DNA of 64,000 nucleotides. It comes from JACPYM01 sp963699175 (GTDB taxonomy: Bacteria; Acidobacteriota; Blastocatellia; RBC074). The stretch covers positions 6,386,001-6,450,000 of the forward strand of contig OY969418.1 of the NCBI GenBank assembly GCA_963699175.1, written 5' to 3'. A model generated the notes under the pieces. It worked only from the letters and a program-made list of their open reading frames with translations, was not told the DNA's origin and made no database searches. The translations under genes were made by a program, and so were the position numbers. Below are positions 43,701 to 52,300 of the stretch, piece by piece; the first letter of the stretch is position 1; each line of letters opens with the position of its first letter.

Positions 43701-44147
43701 AACCTTAACGTCAGCGTTGCGGCCCCCGGAGTCTTCACCTTCGCCGCCAACGGTCAGGGGCAAGCGGTGGCGCTCAACCAGGACTTCACGCGCAACGGCA
43801 ATCCAGGTCAGATTCCGAATGCGAAGCCTGAAGCGCGTGGTCGTTACGTGATTATCTATGCGAATGGGCAGGGCGGGCAGTTTATCAATCCGAGCACACA
43901 ACAAGCGGTGAGTATTGCTTCGGGCACTCCTGCCAGCGGTGTTACTTTTGCTACTGCCACCACTCCCGCTGTGACTGTTGGCGGCGTACCAGCCACGGTA
44001 GGGTTTAGTGGATTGGCCCCCGGTCTGGTCGGGTTGTGGCAGCTCAATATCTTGCTTCCGAATAACGCGCCTACCGGGAATGCTGTGCCGCTAGTTATCA
44101 CGACCGGAGGGCGCACGAGCAACACAGTGTTTATTGCTGTCAATTGA
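40761..44147 (+). CDS. Membrane-anchored or secreted subtilisin-like (S8) protease with TIGR03437 end
   Basis: A 1128-aa exported protease. An N-terminal hydrophobic stretch ('LAFYVAAFVLLVIIFVLNL') is a signal anchor. A ~230-residue N-terminal region precedes the S8 domain, where D308 ('TADSGLD'), H406 ('GYHGTATT') and S618 ('SGTSFSSPM') form the triad; the His motif differs from the common 'HGTHVAG'. After the protease come a beta-sandwich pro-protein-convertase-like region ('RITLVWSDPKASVGAQV') and TIGR03437 ('VDAASFGRAAAPGQILAAF'). An ATG at 40761 is favoured over 40728. A broken paralogue lies at 31687-32578. Confidence 0.9.
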   Translation: MPKQYHRQLAFYVAAFVLLVIIFVLNLATARTSASSTATRTLQDQLRELDDQLRDSRLLLLRTGTFDPLSGEPPAVRVGAGQLETTSLSARSARLAAKAQQTGESSSAYYIVQYPDRIRLAQAESLRADGHEVVGYLANNAYIVKAARTAASRLQAAQARGDFRWVGAYGAGLKVEPTLAQMADSVASGTAGLDTTQTVAVSFLSFRGENSKAIRQAVSGFNLAAEPIIEERNDERTWGVVFVTPAELPNLVTALATVEGVEWIEQRQQHRLRNDNGVRIVQTGIAGTDTPLYRHGLTGAGQVYGTADSGLDADHAQFRLDGSASAQTLSFAVTTRNLLGGLLPVNITNPNNKILAYYVLGSGDLIDSAANPNGGKVLDASQRRGTGNNARYLNAVAYDDSDGGYHGTATTSVAVGRDFNADGTGAVPGIASRTSGDGVAPDARIVFQDSGHPSGQLSGVDNVSQALVHQQAYSSGVRVHNNSYGPDPPVSYDQDAADIDDLMWRLRDYNIFYSAGNDGAAARQISNAAKNNVVVAATASPTSGGDVENLASYSSHGPTLDGRIKPDIATPGAVRAATENSGVSSSFGNSTSRTAQDAGVNPTDPDNNRSLALTSGTSFSSPMAAGGALLVRQYFTDGYYPSGSRNTQNSFNPSNALVKATILNSGRNMTGRYTASDGRQGASGPLPNFGQGWGRMALDDALYFVGDRRELRVVADIFNGVTGADGTRPAPNAALTTGETHSYQITNVNTVEPLRITLVWSDPKASVGAQVALVNNLDLEVIDPQGNAYRGNASFTNAYSQPANGAAFDNRNPVEAVYIAAPVAGTYTVRVIGANVPGNGSRQVIAQPGNQPIDSNRQGYALIATGSFTAGAPVATNTVASVDAASFGRAAAPGQILAAFGTGFSAGTTLSTAAGSTPLPTQLGGVSIRVNGILAPLFFVGVGGDIGAGSFQINYQLPYETSPGTAFVEVLSNGAPVGSENLNVSVAAPGVFTFAANGQGQAVALNQDFTRNGNPGQIPNAKPEARGRYVIIYANGQGGQFINPSTQQAVSIASGTPASGVTFATATTPAVTVGGVPATVGFSGLAPGLVGLWQLNILLPNNAPTGNAVPLVITTGGRTSNTVFIAVN

Positions 44148-44281
44148 GTGATGAAACCTCGCGGCGGATCAGCAACCTCCAGCTTGCTAGGCGCCGAAAC
44201 ACATTGAAGCAACGCGTTTCAACACAAAAGCATGACGCGAAAGTACGAAAGCCAAAACGTTGTGCGACTGTGTTAGAGCGT

Positions 44282-44480
44282 GTTTTCAAAGCCCTGAAAG
44301 GGGTAGATTCAATAGCCGTGGGCAACGCCCACGGTCGAGATGTTTATTCGATTGCAACCCTGAAAGGGTTGTATTGATAGTGATGTGGTACGACCCTTTC
44401 AGGGTCGAACATTGCGCTCTCGCTTTCCGGTGGCGTTGCCACCGGCTATTGAATTTGTCCCCTTCGGGGACTTTGAAAAC
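44282..44480. repeat. Large nested inverted repeat, MITE/REP-like, about 200 bp
   Basis: Outer arms 44282-44335 and 44427-44480 are imperfect reverse complements: both contain GTTTTCAAAG, ATTCAATAGCCG and a GGC-AACG-CC hairpin. Between them are two smaller hairpins, AACCCTGAAAGGGTT (44356-44370) and CGACCCTTTCAGGGTCG (44391-44407). There is no coding capacity. The layout is that of a small non-autonomous palindromic element. Bases 44148-44281 and 44481-44503 around it hold nothing supported. Confidence 0.85.
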
Positions 44481-44503
44481 GGGCCTTTATTAACACCCAG
44501 GAC

Positions 44504-46600
44504 TTATTTGCTAGGCTGACTTGCCCAACGTTTCCAACGCTGGGTGTCTTCGAGCATCTTGATGTATAGACCGCCGACCACCGACCGCGCCTGAAAGCCA
44601 CGCTGCTTGCCGTCTTGTGTCCAGTACCAGTCAGACAGCGGCACTCGCGTGGGTGTTTCGTTAGCGAATTTGTAAGCAGGATCAGCCAGCGCGGCGAAAT
44701 CATGCGCGTTGTCCGCGAGCGTCGCCGTCCATAAAATCCAGTCGAGTTTTGTGTACGTCGAGCGGTTGTCGAGCGGTAGGCCGAAAGCATTCTGCCTGGA
44801 TTTGTAATAGGCGATTTCTTTGCGTGCGATTTCGGGCGCAAAGAGTTTCAGGCCGAGCAGTTTGTCCCACACCAGATTGTATTTCTGGCTCCACGTGCCT
44901 GACTTATCGAAGGCCAACCGATAATGATCGCCGTCGTCCGCCATGCGTCCCCACTGCGTTGCCATCTGTTTGGCGAGCGCGTGATAACTGGCTGCTTCAC
45001 TCTTTTCGCCGAGTTGTTCGGCGAGCCGCGCGTAACAATCCAGCGCGACGATGGCTTTGATTGAAAGGTTAGTATTGTGCGCCAAATGCCCGGCGAAATC
45101 GTCAGTGCAGAGCTGATTCTCAGGGTCGAGGCCTTTAGCTTTTAGGTATTCAGCCCATTTTTTCAGTAGCGGCCAATAGGGCTTGCTGAAATCCGCATTG
45201 CCTTCGGCTTCGGCAAGTGCCGCCAGCAGAATGAGCATGTTGCCGCTCTCCTCGACAGGCATCTGCCGGTCTTCGGTTTCTTCGCCGCCACCGTACACCT
45301 GCCCATTCGCCAGCGGATACGTGCCGAGATCGTGCGGCGCGTAAGGAAACCGCCAGCGTGGCGAGTTCGCGTAATTCATCACAGGGCGAAGCATGGCTTT
45401 GAGCAGTTGCGGGTTGAGCAATAGAAAGAACGGCGCGCTAGGATAGGTCACGTCAACGGTTGCGATGCAGCCGTTCGAGAAATTTTCTTTGGAGAAATAG
45501 AGCGGCGTGCCGTCGAAATCGGCGGTGAGTTTATGCGCCGCCAGCGTCTGCCGATACGCTGCAATCGCCAGCGCGGCGTACTTCTCGCCCCCGGCTTTGA
45601 TCAAATCGGCGATGAGTTCGGCATCGAATTTTTCCGCGCGTTCTTTCAACATAGCGAAATCGCGCGCCGCCATTTTCAGCAGGTCCGCCGCGCCCGTGCG
45701 ATTATCGCGCCGCCAATATGGCCGCAGCCTGCGGTAGAAATATTCGATCGAGAATTGATCGTCATACGCGATCAGCGCAGTCGCTTTAACCGCCGACGCC
45801 GCAACCATGCCGAGATCAAGCGACAGCGCAATCAGCGGGACAGGTCGCGCCGGATGCGTAGGCAATTCCAGATCATTCGATGCAGGCAAATCCAAGCTGT
45901 TCGCGTAACGCCCGCGCTCTGCCGTCGTGCTGGTGAGGGTTGTGATTCTCGCCGATTGCGGCGGCGCAGCGAGATAGAGATAGCCCCAGTCAATCCGCAG
46001 ATCATCGCCTGACTTACCCAGCACGTTCTGACTCACGCTGCCGAGGCGCACGGTTTCGAGGTCGCCGACGCGATGGCGCGACCACATCGCGCGATCTTCG
46101 ACGCGATTGACGACCAGATGACTCGTGGCGTCGAGATACAATTTCACCTTGTGCGATTGGCCATCCGTGGCGCGTGCTTCCCAAAGCAGGTACGTGACAG
46201 GCCGCGACAACACGTCTAAATCGTTCGGCAACGCGGGCGTCAGAAAAGTGAAATCCAACCGCACGCCGTTTTGCTCGAAGCTGTACAAGGTGCGTGTCGG
46301 CGTGAGTCGAAACTCAACCTGCTTCATCGGCTGAATGGCAGGATCAGCACCGCGTGGCGAAGCACCCATAAATCGGTAGGTCGCGTCATCAATGCGGATC
46401 AGACCAGTCAACGGCTGCTCGCTGCCCGTCCAATGTTTCGTCGGTTCCGCCGTGAGCGTGTCGCCCATTGACCAAATACTGAAGTAAGGATCGTGTGTGA
46501 TTAGCGGAACAGCCGGCGGGCGCAAGGGCGCGGGTGATTGTGCGAATGCAGTAGCAAGAAGAACAATCAGCCAAAGAAACGAGAGCGTTTTTTTTATCAT
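44504..46600 (-). CDS. Glutaminase-like secreted protein (DUF4965/DUF5127/DUF1793)
   Basis: A 698-aa protein with a signal peptide ('TLSFLWLIVLLATAFA'), then the N-terminal DUF5127-like domain ('PLITHDPYFSIWSMGDTLT', 'TGSEQPLTGLIRIDD') and the helical C-terminal part typical of the fungal/bacterial GtaA-like proteins ('YFSKENFSNGCIATVDVTY', 'FPYAPHDLGTYPLANGQVY', 'LCTDDFAGHLAHNTNLSIK', 'RWASQPSK'). The family is annotated as glutaminase, but biochemical proof is limited, and it resembles glycoside-hydrolase (alpha/alpha) folds. The ATG at 46600 gives a clean signal peptide; the preceding 36 codons are discarded. Likely periplasmic. Confidence 0.88.
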   Translation of the reverse strand: MIKKTLSFLWLIVLLATAFAQSPAPLRPPAVPLITHDPYFSIWSMGDTLTAEPTKHWTGSEQPLTGLIRIDDATYRFMGASPRGADPAIQPMKQVEFRLTPTRTLYSFEQNGVRLDFTFLTPALPNDLDVLSRPVTYLLWEARATDGQSHKVKLYLDATSHLVVNRVEDRAMWSRHRVGDLETVRLGSVSQNVLGKSGDDLRIDWGYLYLAAPPQSARITTLTSTTAERGRYANSLDLPASNDLELPTHPARPVPLIALSLDLGMVAASAVKATALIAYDDQFSIEYFYRRLRPYWRRDNRTGAADLLKMAARDFAMLKERAEKFDAELIADLIKAGGEKYAALAIAAYRQTLAAHKLTADFDGTPLYFSKENFSNGCIATVDVTYPSAPFFLLLNPQLLKAMLRPVMNYANSPRWRFPYAPHDLGTYPLANGQVYGGGEETEDRQMPVEESGNMLILLAALAEAEGNADFSKPYWPLLKKWAEYLKAKGLDPENQLCTDDFAGHLAHNTNLSIKAIVALDCYARLAEQLGEKSEAASYHALAKQMATQWGRMADDGDHYRLAFDKSGTWSQKYNLVWDKLLGLKLFAPEIARKEIAYYKSRQNAFGLPLDNRSTYTKLDWILWTATLADNAHDFAALADPAYKFANETPTRVPLSDWYWTQDGKQRGFQARSVVGGLYIKMLEDTQRWKRWASQPSK

Positions 46601-47134
46601 ATTTTTCTCGCAGTGTGGGCCTGAAATCCTAACCGGCTGTAACATACTTGTATTCATAGGAAATTGACAACCATACCTGTGCTTTGTCAAAGGGTGACAC
46701 GAAGTCACATCAATCTCGCTGAAGCGCCTCTCAATGAAAACCTAAGCTTGTTTTGCGTTTCGCGATCCCACTTTCATTCGGTTCTAGTGCATCAACGAGT
46801 GCGCAAAAGCTTGACCTAAGACAGCGAGGACAGCGGTCGCATATTGTTACGATTATTCCTGCTGACTGGGGTAGGGCACACGTGCACGGCAAGACAGGTG
46901 CTGATGAGGCACTGGCAACATTCTACGAAGCCGATCAGCCGAAGCGGGCTCGCTTGAAAGCGGGCAGCTGAAAACGATGGTAATAATATACCTGGCTCAT
47001 TCGTCCGCCACATCCTGGCGGATTTCAAAACCCTCGCTGTCGGTGCCATAAAAACAATTACCACTCCTGATAGAATTATTCATATGGCAGCCATAATAAC
47101 TGTCTCAAAGTGCTGATCTTCCCTACCGTAGGCT
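46601..47134. other. 534-base region without a supported gene
   Basis: An open + frame at 46753-46971 has no ribosome-binding site. No repeat or RNA gene is apparent. Confidence 0.4.
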
Positions 47135-47299
47135 ATGGAAGTGATTGTTAAGTACACTTGCTCCTTTCTGGCTCGGGGAGATGGGCCAAGTCTATTATTA
47201 CCTCGTGTTCTTATGATAATCGCCTTGCTGGCCGTAGGCGCATGCGTACTGGGCTATTTTCTCCCGGACATAATCGACTTCCTCAAACGTGAGGAATAA
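47135..47299 (+). CDS. Possible small membrane protein, 54 aa
   Basis: ATG 47135 opens a 54-codon frame with one clear transmembrane helix ('VLMIIALLAVGACVLGYFL') and a short charged C-terminal tail ('DIIDFLKREE'). The ribosome-binding site is weak. The single helix and charged tail are typical of genuine small membrane proteins, but no homologue is recognised, so it remains a candidate. Confidence 0.35.
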   Translation: MEVIVKYTCSFLARGDGPSLLLPRVLMIIALLAVGACVLGYFLPDIIDFLKREE

Positions 47300-47468
47300 A
47301 TACTGCGTCACACTTACTTTTGGCGCGGCTGTTCGCCACAGATTTTGTGTTTATTTGCCCTAGGTTGATTTAGCCCTACAGCCTGTCATGGTCGAACCGT
47401 GCAAGGAAGGTGGCAAAGCAGTAACGCTGTAAGGTGTTTACGCGTGGAACCGGTAAGTTGAGAAGGGG

Positions 47469-47888
47469 TCAATGATCTGCATTGGATGTTGGCGCTACCT
47501 CAGCAATGACCTTGAGCAATTCGGCTGGCTTGAGCGGCTTGGTAACGTAGGCATCCATCCCGGCGGCTAAGCACTTTTCCCGGTCGCCTGCCATCGCATT
47601 GGCCGTCACTGCAACAATCGGGATGTGCGCCCCGGTTGCCCGCTCTCCTTCTCGAATCCGGGCTGTGGCCTGAAGACCGTCCATCTCTGGCATCATAATA
47701 TCCATCAGCACCAGGTCGAACTCTTGCATCGCGAGCGCTCCTACCGCCTCGCGCCCATTGCCGACAGGAACAACGGTATGGCCCTGCTTTTCCAGCAGAC
47801 GTTTTGCTAGCAACTGATTCGCTGTGTTGTCCTCAGCCAAGAGAATCTTCAAGATGTCACCTACAGCAGCTTGAGTTTGGCACCACAT
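47469..47888 (-). CDS. Receiver-domain protein (hybrid-kinase type)
   Basis: A 139-aa protein, mostly a receiver: E19/D20 ('LLAEDNTANQ'), phospho-acceptor D63 ('LVLMDIMMPEMDG'), K117 ('YVTKPLKP'). The sequence 'KILLAEDNTANQLLAKRLL' is typical of the receivers attached to hybrid histidine kinases, so it may be a detached relative. AAGG lies 7 bases before the ATG at 47888, supporting a free-standing gene. Most similar in type to hybrid-kinase receivers, unlike those at 29461 and 30179. Confidence 0.85.
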   Translation of the reverse strand: MWCQTQAAVGDILKILLAEDNTANQLLAKRLLEKQGHTVVPVGNGREAVGALAMQEFDLVLMDIMMPEMDGLQATARIREGERATGAHIPIVAVTANAMAGDREKCLAAGMDAYVTKPLKPAELLKVIAEVAPTSNADH

Positions 47889-47976
47889 ACAATAACCTTC
47901 CCTAAATCCCTATGTTGATAAAGCGGCCTTCACCCTCATAGATGGAATTCACCGTACAAGCCCGCCACACCAAAGC

Positions 47977-48008
47977 AAAAAAACGCGCCAAGTGTGAGCC
48001 TAGCGCGT
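47977..48008 (-). terminator. Possible minus-strand terminator
   Basis: ACGCGC (47983-47988) pairs with GCGCGT (48003-48008), followed on the minus strand by a run of seven T (47977-47983). It would stop transcription entering from the right, isolating the receiver gene. Confidence 0.45.
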
Positions 48009-48147
48009 CTGTCAGCAAGAAAGCAACAACGCAAAATCGGGGTATTGTCGCTTTTTCGAAAAATCATACGCCAAGGCTCGAAAGCATTTTTGGATGAAGG
48101 AAAGGCGTTTCTGTAGTCGGAGAATTTCAGTCTCCGTATAATTCATA

Positions 48148-48154
48148 GTTAGGC
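48148..48154 (+). other. Integron-like core site before cassette 1
   Basis: GTTAGGC, a GTTRRRY-type R' core, lies 37 bases before the first cassette gene. No matching attC R'' box is clear upstream of it, so it may be the end of a previous site or an attI-like core. Confidence 0.45.
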
Positions 48155-48190
48155 AGACTCATTAAGTACGCAACTAACTTGGAGGACGCA

Positions 48191-48691
48191 ATGTTCAATC
48201 GGCGGTTCGTCAACAACCCGTTACTTCTGGGGCTCATTGTCGGTCTCGTCTTTGGGTCTGTGAACTTGGTCTTCACTTGGCTGTACCCCTTAGACGATGA
48301 CAGTCCTGGCGCACTCCTGCGGTTTTATGGACCGATGTTCTTTGTGTGGGCGCTCGTTTCATTCCGGGCGGTTCGGCGCAGCGGGCGGCTGTTGCCAGGC
48401 GTAACCACCGGCCTAATTGTTGCTTTCGCGACGTTTTGTGTTTATGACGTCCTGGTTTTGCTTCGCGTGAACTTGTTCCTAAACGATCTGGCGGGGCGAG
48501 AAGACTGGCAAAACATGATGAGGCGCTTTCGCGGAAGTGGTTTCGACAGTCTTCGACTATTCGTAAACCTCGACTACATTAAGGGCCTGCCTCTCAAGAC
48601 CGGCGTCGCGTCCTTAATTGGCGGGCTCATGGGCTTGGTTGGTGGATCTGTAGGTCGGTTGACTCACCGGCGAAAGATTGCCGCTGCTTAA
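48191..48691 (+). CDS. Integral membrane protein, 166 aa (cassette 1 gene)
   Basis: A membrane protein with four predicted helices ('LLLGLIVGLVFGSVNLVFT', 'FFVWALVSFRAVR', 'GLIVAFATFCVYDVLVLLR', and a Gly-rich last helix 'VASLIGGLMGLVGGSVG'). It resembles DUF4199-like proteins in topology. GGAGGACGCA gives a good ribosome-binding site for the ATG at 48191; 4 upstream codons are dropped. The TAA stop lies inside the candidate attC R'' box (48686-48692), the compact arrangement expected of an integron cassette. Function unknown. Confidence 0.75.
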   Translation: MFNRRFVNNPLLLGLIVGLVFGSVNLVFTWLYPLDDDSPGALLRFYGPMFFVWALVSFRAVRRSGRLLPGVTTGLIVAFATFCVYDVLVLLRVNLFLNDLAGREDWQNMMRRFRGSGFDSLRLFVNLDYIKGLPLKTGVASLIGGLMGLVGGSVGRLTHRRKIAAA

Positions 48692-48738
48692 CAGCGGCAT
48701 ATAGCCGACGGCGGCCCAGCCGAACTTCACCGTTAGGC
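48686..48738 (+). other. Candidate integron attC site (53 bp)
   Basis: GCTTAAC (48686-48692; RYYYAAC core R'') and GTTAGGC (48732-48738; GTTRRRY core R') are inversely related with one mismatch and enclose 39 bases rich in GCC/GGC pairs. The stop of the first gene is in R'', and the second gene starts 27 bases after R'. The inner pairing (CGGC/GCCG) is weaker than in a classical attC, so the site is a candidate rather than proven. Confidence 0.55.
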
Positions 48739-48764
48739 GGCAAACGTGCTTGGAGGACATACAC

Positions 48765-49154
48765 ATGACACGACCAGAAATTACCGGCATCTCGCCGTTC
48801 TTCATTGTGCAGGACGTGGCACGAGCACTTGCGTTCTATCGCGACCGGCTTGGATTTGAGGTCATCTTTCAAGAATTTGGCGACGATCTCTTCTTCGGCA
48901 TCGTGCGCCGCGATGGCGCAATGATCATGTTCAAGGATGTCGGTGTAGATTCACTCCCAAACTACAGGCGGGAGCCTGCAGCTCGCTGGGACGCTTATCT
49001 TGACGTTCCTGATCCTGACGCGCTGGCGGCTGAATTTGCCTCGCGCAATGTCGAATTCTCGCAACCACTCAAGGATACTGATGACGGTTTGCGCGGCTTC
49101 GAGCTCAAGGACTCGGACGGTTACGTCTTGTTCTTTGGTCGCCCTCGACCGTAG
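48765..49154 (+). CDS. VOC-family (glyoxalase/bleomycin-resistance-like) protein (cassette 2 gene)
   Basis: A 129-aa protein of the vicinal-oxygen-chelate superfamily: 'FFIVQDVARALAFYRDRLG' in the first module and 'FELKDSDGYVLFFGR' at the end of the second. Family members include glyoxalases, dioxygenases and antibiotic-binding proteins; this short form most often binds or modifies a small molecule and is a frequent passenger of integron cassettes. The ATG at 48765 has GGAGGA at 48752-48757. The substrate is unknown. Confidence 0.85.
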   Translation: MTRPEITGISPFFIVQDVARALAFYRDRLGFEVIFQEFGDDLFFGIVRRDGAMIMFKDVGVDSLPNYRREPAARWDAYLDVPDPDALAAEFASRNVEFSQPLKDTDDGLRGFELKDSDGYVLFFGRPRP

Positions 49155-49212
49155 GTACGCACCTCATGCGCACCGATGGACGTATGCTGACCGTCCCAAG
49201 AGTGCCAATGCC

Positions 49213-49219
49213 GCCTAAC
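49213..49219 (+). other. Integron-like R'' core after cassette 2
   Basis: GCCTAAC, the exact reverse complement of the GTTAGGC cores at 48148 and 48732, lies 58 bases after the VOC stop codon. The matching R' core is not found downstream, so the cassette array appears truncated here. Bases 49220-49362 hold nothing supported. Confidence 0.45.
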
Positions 49220-49362
49220 ACGCCGCTTAGTCTGACCGAGTTATTGCAAACGATAATGAGTTTGCACCAGCCTTAGCGTATGATTTTTCAAAAAGCGACA
49301 CTACCCCATAAACAACGAATCGCGCTGCGCCTACAAGTTTTGGAATTTGGCCTGGCTTTTCT

Positions 49363-52300
49363 TCACTTGATATTAACCCCCACTGTATTCGCTGTCTTGC
49401 CGTCCACCGTCACGACGACGGTCACGTCGCCGCGCCCGGTCAAACTGCGCGGTAACTCCACGTTGAGCTGATCCAAGCCAATCAAGGTCGGTTGTGCGCC
49501 TACATATAAGACTGGGGCATCGACGCCACCGATGGTCACAGCGGCGGCGGTCTGCGCGCTGCGGAAGCGCCAACCTGTGCCGAACAGCGTCAGTACGATG
49601 GCCGAAGTGCTGGGTGTGAACTCAACCGGCGCGGCGACGAAACGTTGCGTAGCCTGATCGAAGCGGCTGACCGCTTCAAAGGTCTGCGCACCATCGTTGG
49701 CGACGCGCACAATGACCGCGGCGGGTACGCCCAAGCCACTGGCGTTGGCGGTAAAAATGCCTGGTGCGACAGGGGCAATGGTCACGTTGCCGGTAGAGAT
49801 TTCGCCTGCGCTGTTGGTAACAGTGATAGTGGCCGTGCCTGTGGTTGTGCCTGCCGGGATCAAATAGTTGATCTGCGCTGGAGCGACGAAGAAGAGCGGC
49901 GCGAGACGCTCTGTGCCACTGCTATCACGTACCTTGACCGTTGTGCCCGCAAGTTGTGTAGGTAACGGCGTGGCATCCGCCACGATCACGCTGGTCGCCA
50001 AATTGGTGCCGAACGCGGCCACGATGGATTCGGATGCAAGTTGTTGCCCGGCGTAGCTGGCGGCGGAAACCGAAGCGATGGCGCGCGGTGTGACGGTCGT
50101 TGTGGTTGCCAGCGGTTGCGCGGGCAGCGCCGCCAGCCGATTACCAGCCGCGTCACCAAAGACTGCGCCTGCTACGACAGGTTGATCCGAAGTCAGGGTA
50201 AAATAGCCGCCCACTTGATTAGCCGAAGCCGTTACGAGCATCGCCAGTCGTGTGGACGTGCGAGTGTTCGCCGCGATGGCGATACGCGCGGTGGCACCAA
50301 CCTGCGTGCCGTCAGCGCGGAAAACTTTGACATCGGCGTTGGCAATGGCTGCGCCGGAGTTGAAGAGCGCGAGTTCGGTGAACGCGCCCACGCCATTGTC
50401 GAGATAAGCAAAGGTGTAGGCTTGGCCCGGTTCGTCCACCAGTGGGAGCGCGGCGCGGAAGGTCCTGGCGTGCGCGGGGTCTTCATAACTCACCGCGCCC
50501 ACCAGCCCGGTAATGTTGCTTTCGATGGTCAGCGTGCCTTCGCGCAAAAAGCCCGGCGTTTGGCCGAAGATGTCGCCCGCTTCGATGCGCAATTGCTGAT
50601 TCGGCGCGAGCGTGCCAATGGCCGTGCCGGTGAAGGTCGTACCGGTTGCGCGGTAACGCAGGTTGGCCGTGCTGGCGGTGGGATTGACCAGCGTCAACCA
50701 GGTCGCCGTCGTTCTCCCGTCGCGGACGATGCGCGGCGTATAGAGTTTGCTTGCAGTATTGCTCGCGTCAGGCAAAGGCTGGCCGTTGAGCGCGACGATC
50801 TCTGCGTCGGAAAGCAGCAAGGCCACCGCCGCTACGTCGTGATCGCTGCGCACAAGCAGGTAGCCGGTGAAAGGTTGGACGATGGCGGGGAAGAGGTATT
50901 GAATTGCTTCGGCAAAACGGCCTTTGGGTGCGAGCGTGGTTTCGTACGTGCTGAATTGCGCCCCTGTCTCCGTGCGCAATTCAAGCGTGAGGTTGCTGGG
51001 GAAATTGGTGGGATTGGACAGTTGCACTTCGGTCGTGTAGCGCGCGTCGTACTCAATACCGGGCAGCACGACGGTTGGCGCATAACGATTCGGAACGGCC
51101 AGCCCATCCACACGATTGCCGCTGCCCAGCAATTGGTAGCCGGTGGCGGCGAGTTTGTCGGCGCGCGTTTGCGTCCAACTGTTGCTGTTCAACAGCGGAT
51201 TGAGACTGAAGAACTCTTCCGCTCTGCGCGCCAGTTGCTGCCCGGCGGCCAGCGTTAACGTGATGGGATTGGTGATGCCCGCACCGCTAAGCGCCACGCC
51301 GTCGCTGGTCAGCGTATTCAGTCGCAAGGTGGCCGCGCTCATCCCTGGGTTCAGCAGCACCAGCCGATTTTCAAGCTCGCTGCCGAGCGCGGGGAAATTC
51401 AGCGTACGATTGCTGAAAGGGCCGAAGACGCCGAGCGTGTAAAAGGGGGCGAGGCCGTTGATGCGCGCCGTGGCCGTCTTCGCGGTACGGTCAAGCGTGG
51501 TGGCGAAAGTTTCCATCTGGCCGGTCGCGGGATTGAACGAGACGACCTTGAGGTTGGCTTCGTTAAAATTCGGATCGTCGGGCAGGTCTTCGGCGTTGTA
51601 ATGCAGCGTCAAGTCGGCGACGAATTTGCTATCCGTCGGGATGGGCGGCTCGAAGCGCCAGACGGAATTGATCCCGATGAAATCGTTGAACGGCGTCTGG
51701 CTCGCGCCGCTTTCATCCCGCCGAGCCAGCGCGGCGCCAGCCGGTTGCTGCAACAGCGTGGATGACAGGCTGTTGATGACAGTGGCTGTGTGGCTTACGA
51801 CCAGGGATTGGTTGGCCGCATTCACCACGGTGCTGATGTCTGCGCCGAGAATGCTGGCGACTTTTTGGGCACCGGCGGGCACTGTGGTTGGCGGCGCTTT
51901 GACGTTGGGATAAAACCGATCAGTACTGGCGGCCTGGGGCAGCAACGGATTGTCGTAGATCAGCAGCATACGCACGGAAAGGATGCGGGCGTTGGGGGGA
52001 ATCTCCACGTTGAACGTGAAGTTTTCGCCCGCCGATTTGTTGGTCGGGGCGCTGTGGGTGGCGAGCGTGATGTCGCGCGAACCGAGCGTGAGGCCGAAAT
52101 TGAGACGGGCAACGATTCTGCTCGTGCCGGGGCGGTTGATGTTGTATTCGACCCGATAGGTAAATTGCCTGGTCGAGCCTGGCGTCAAATATTCACTGTC
52201 TAGCGGGTTGGCGCTGTTGATGCGGACGCGGTCAACCTGCAGCACCACTGGCTCGGAATAAGTTACCCTGTTCCCGCCTTTGGCGATCTTTACTTGCAAT

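Noticed and set aside
44148..44503. Possible CRISPR-like spacing of repeats
   Set aside because: The repeated words are palindromic and arranged symmetrically, not as regularly spaced direct repeats with unique spacers.
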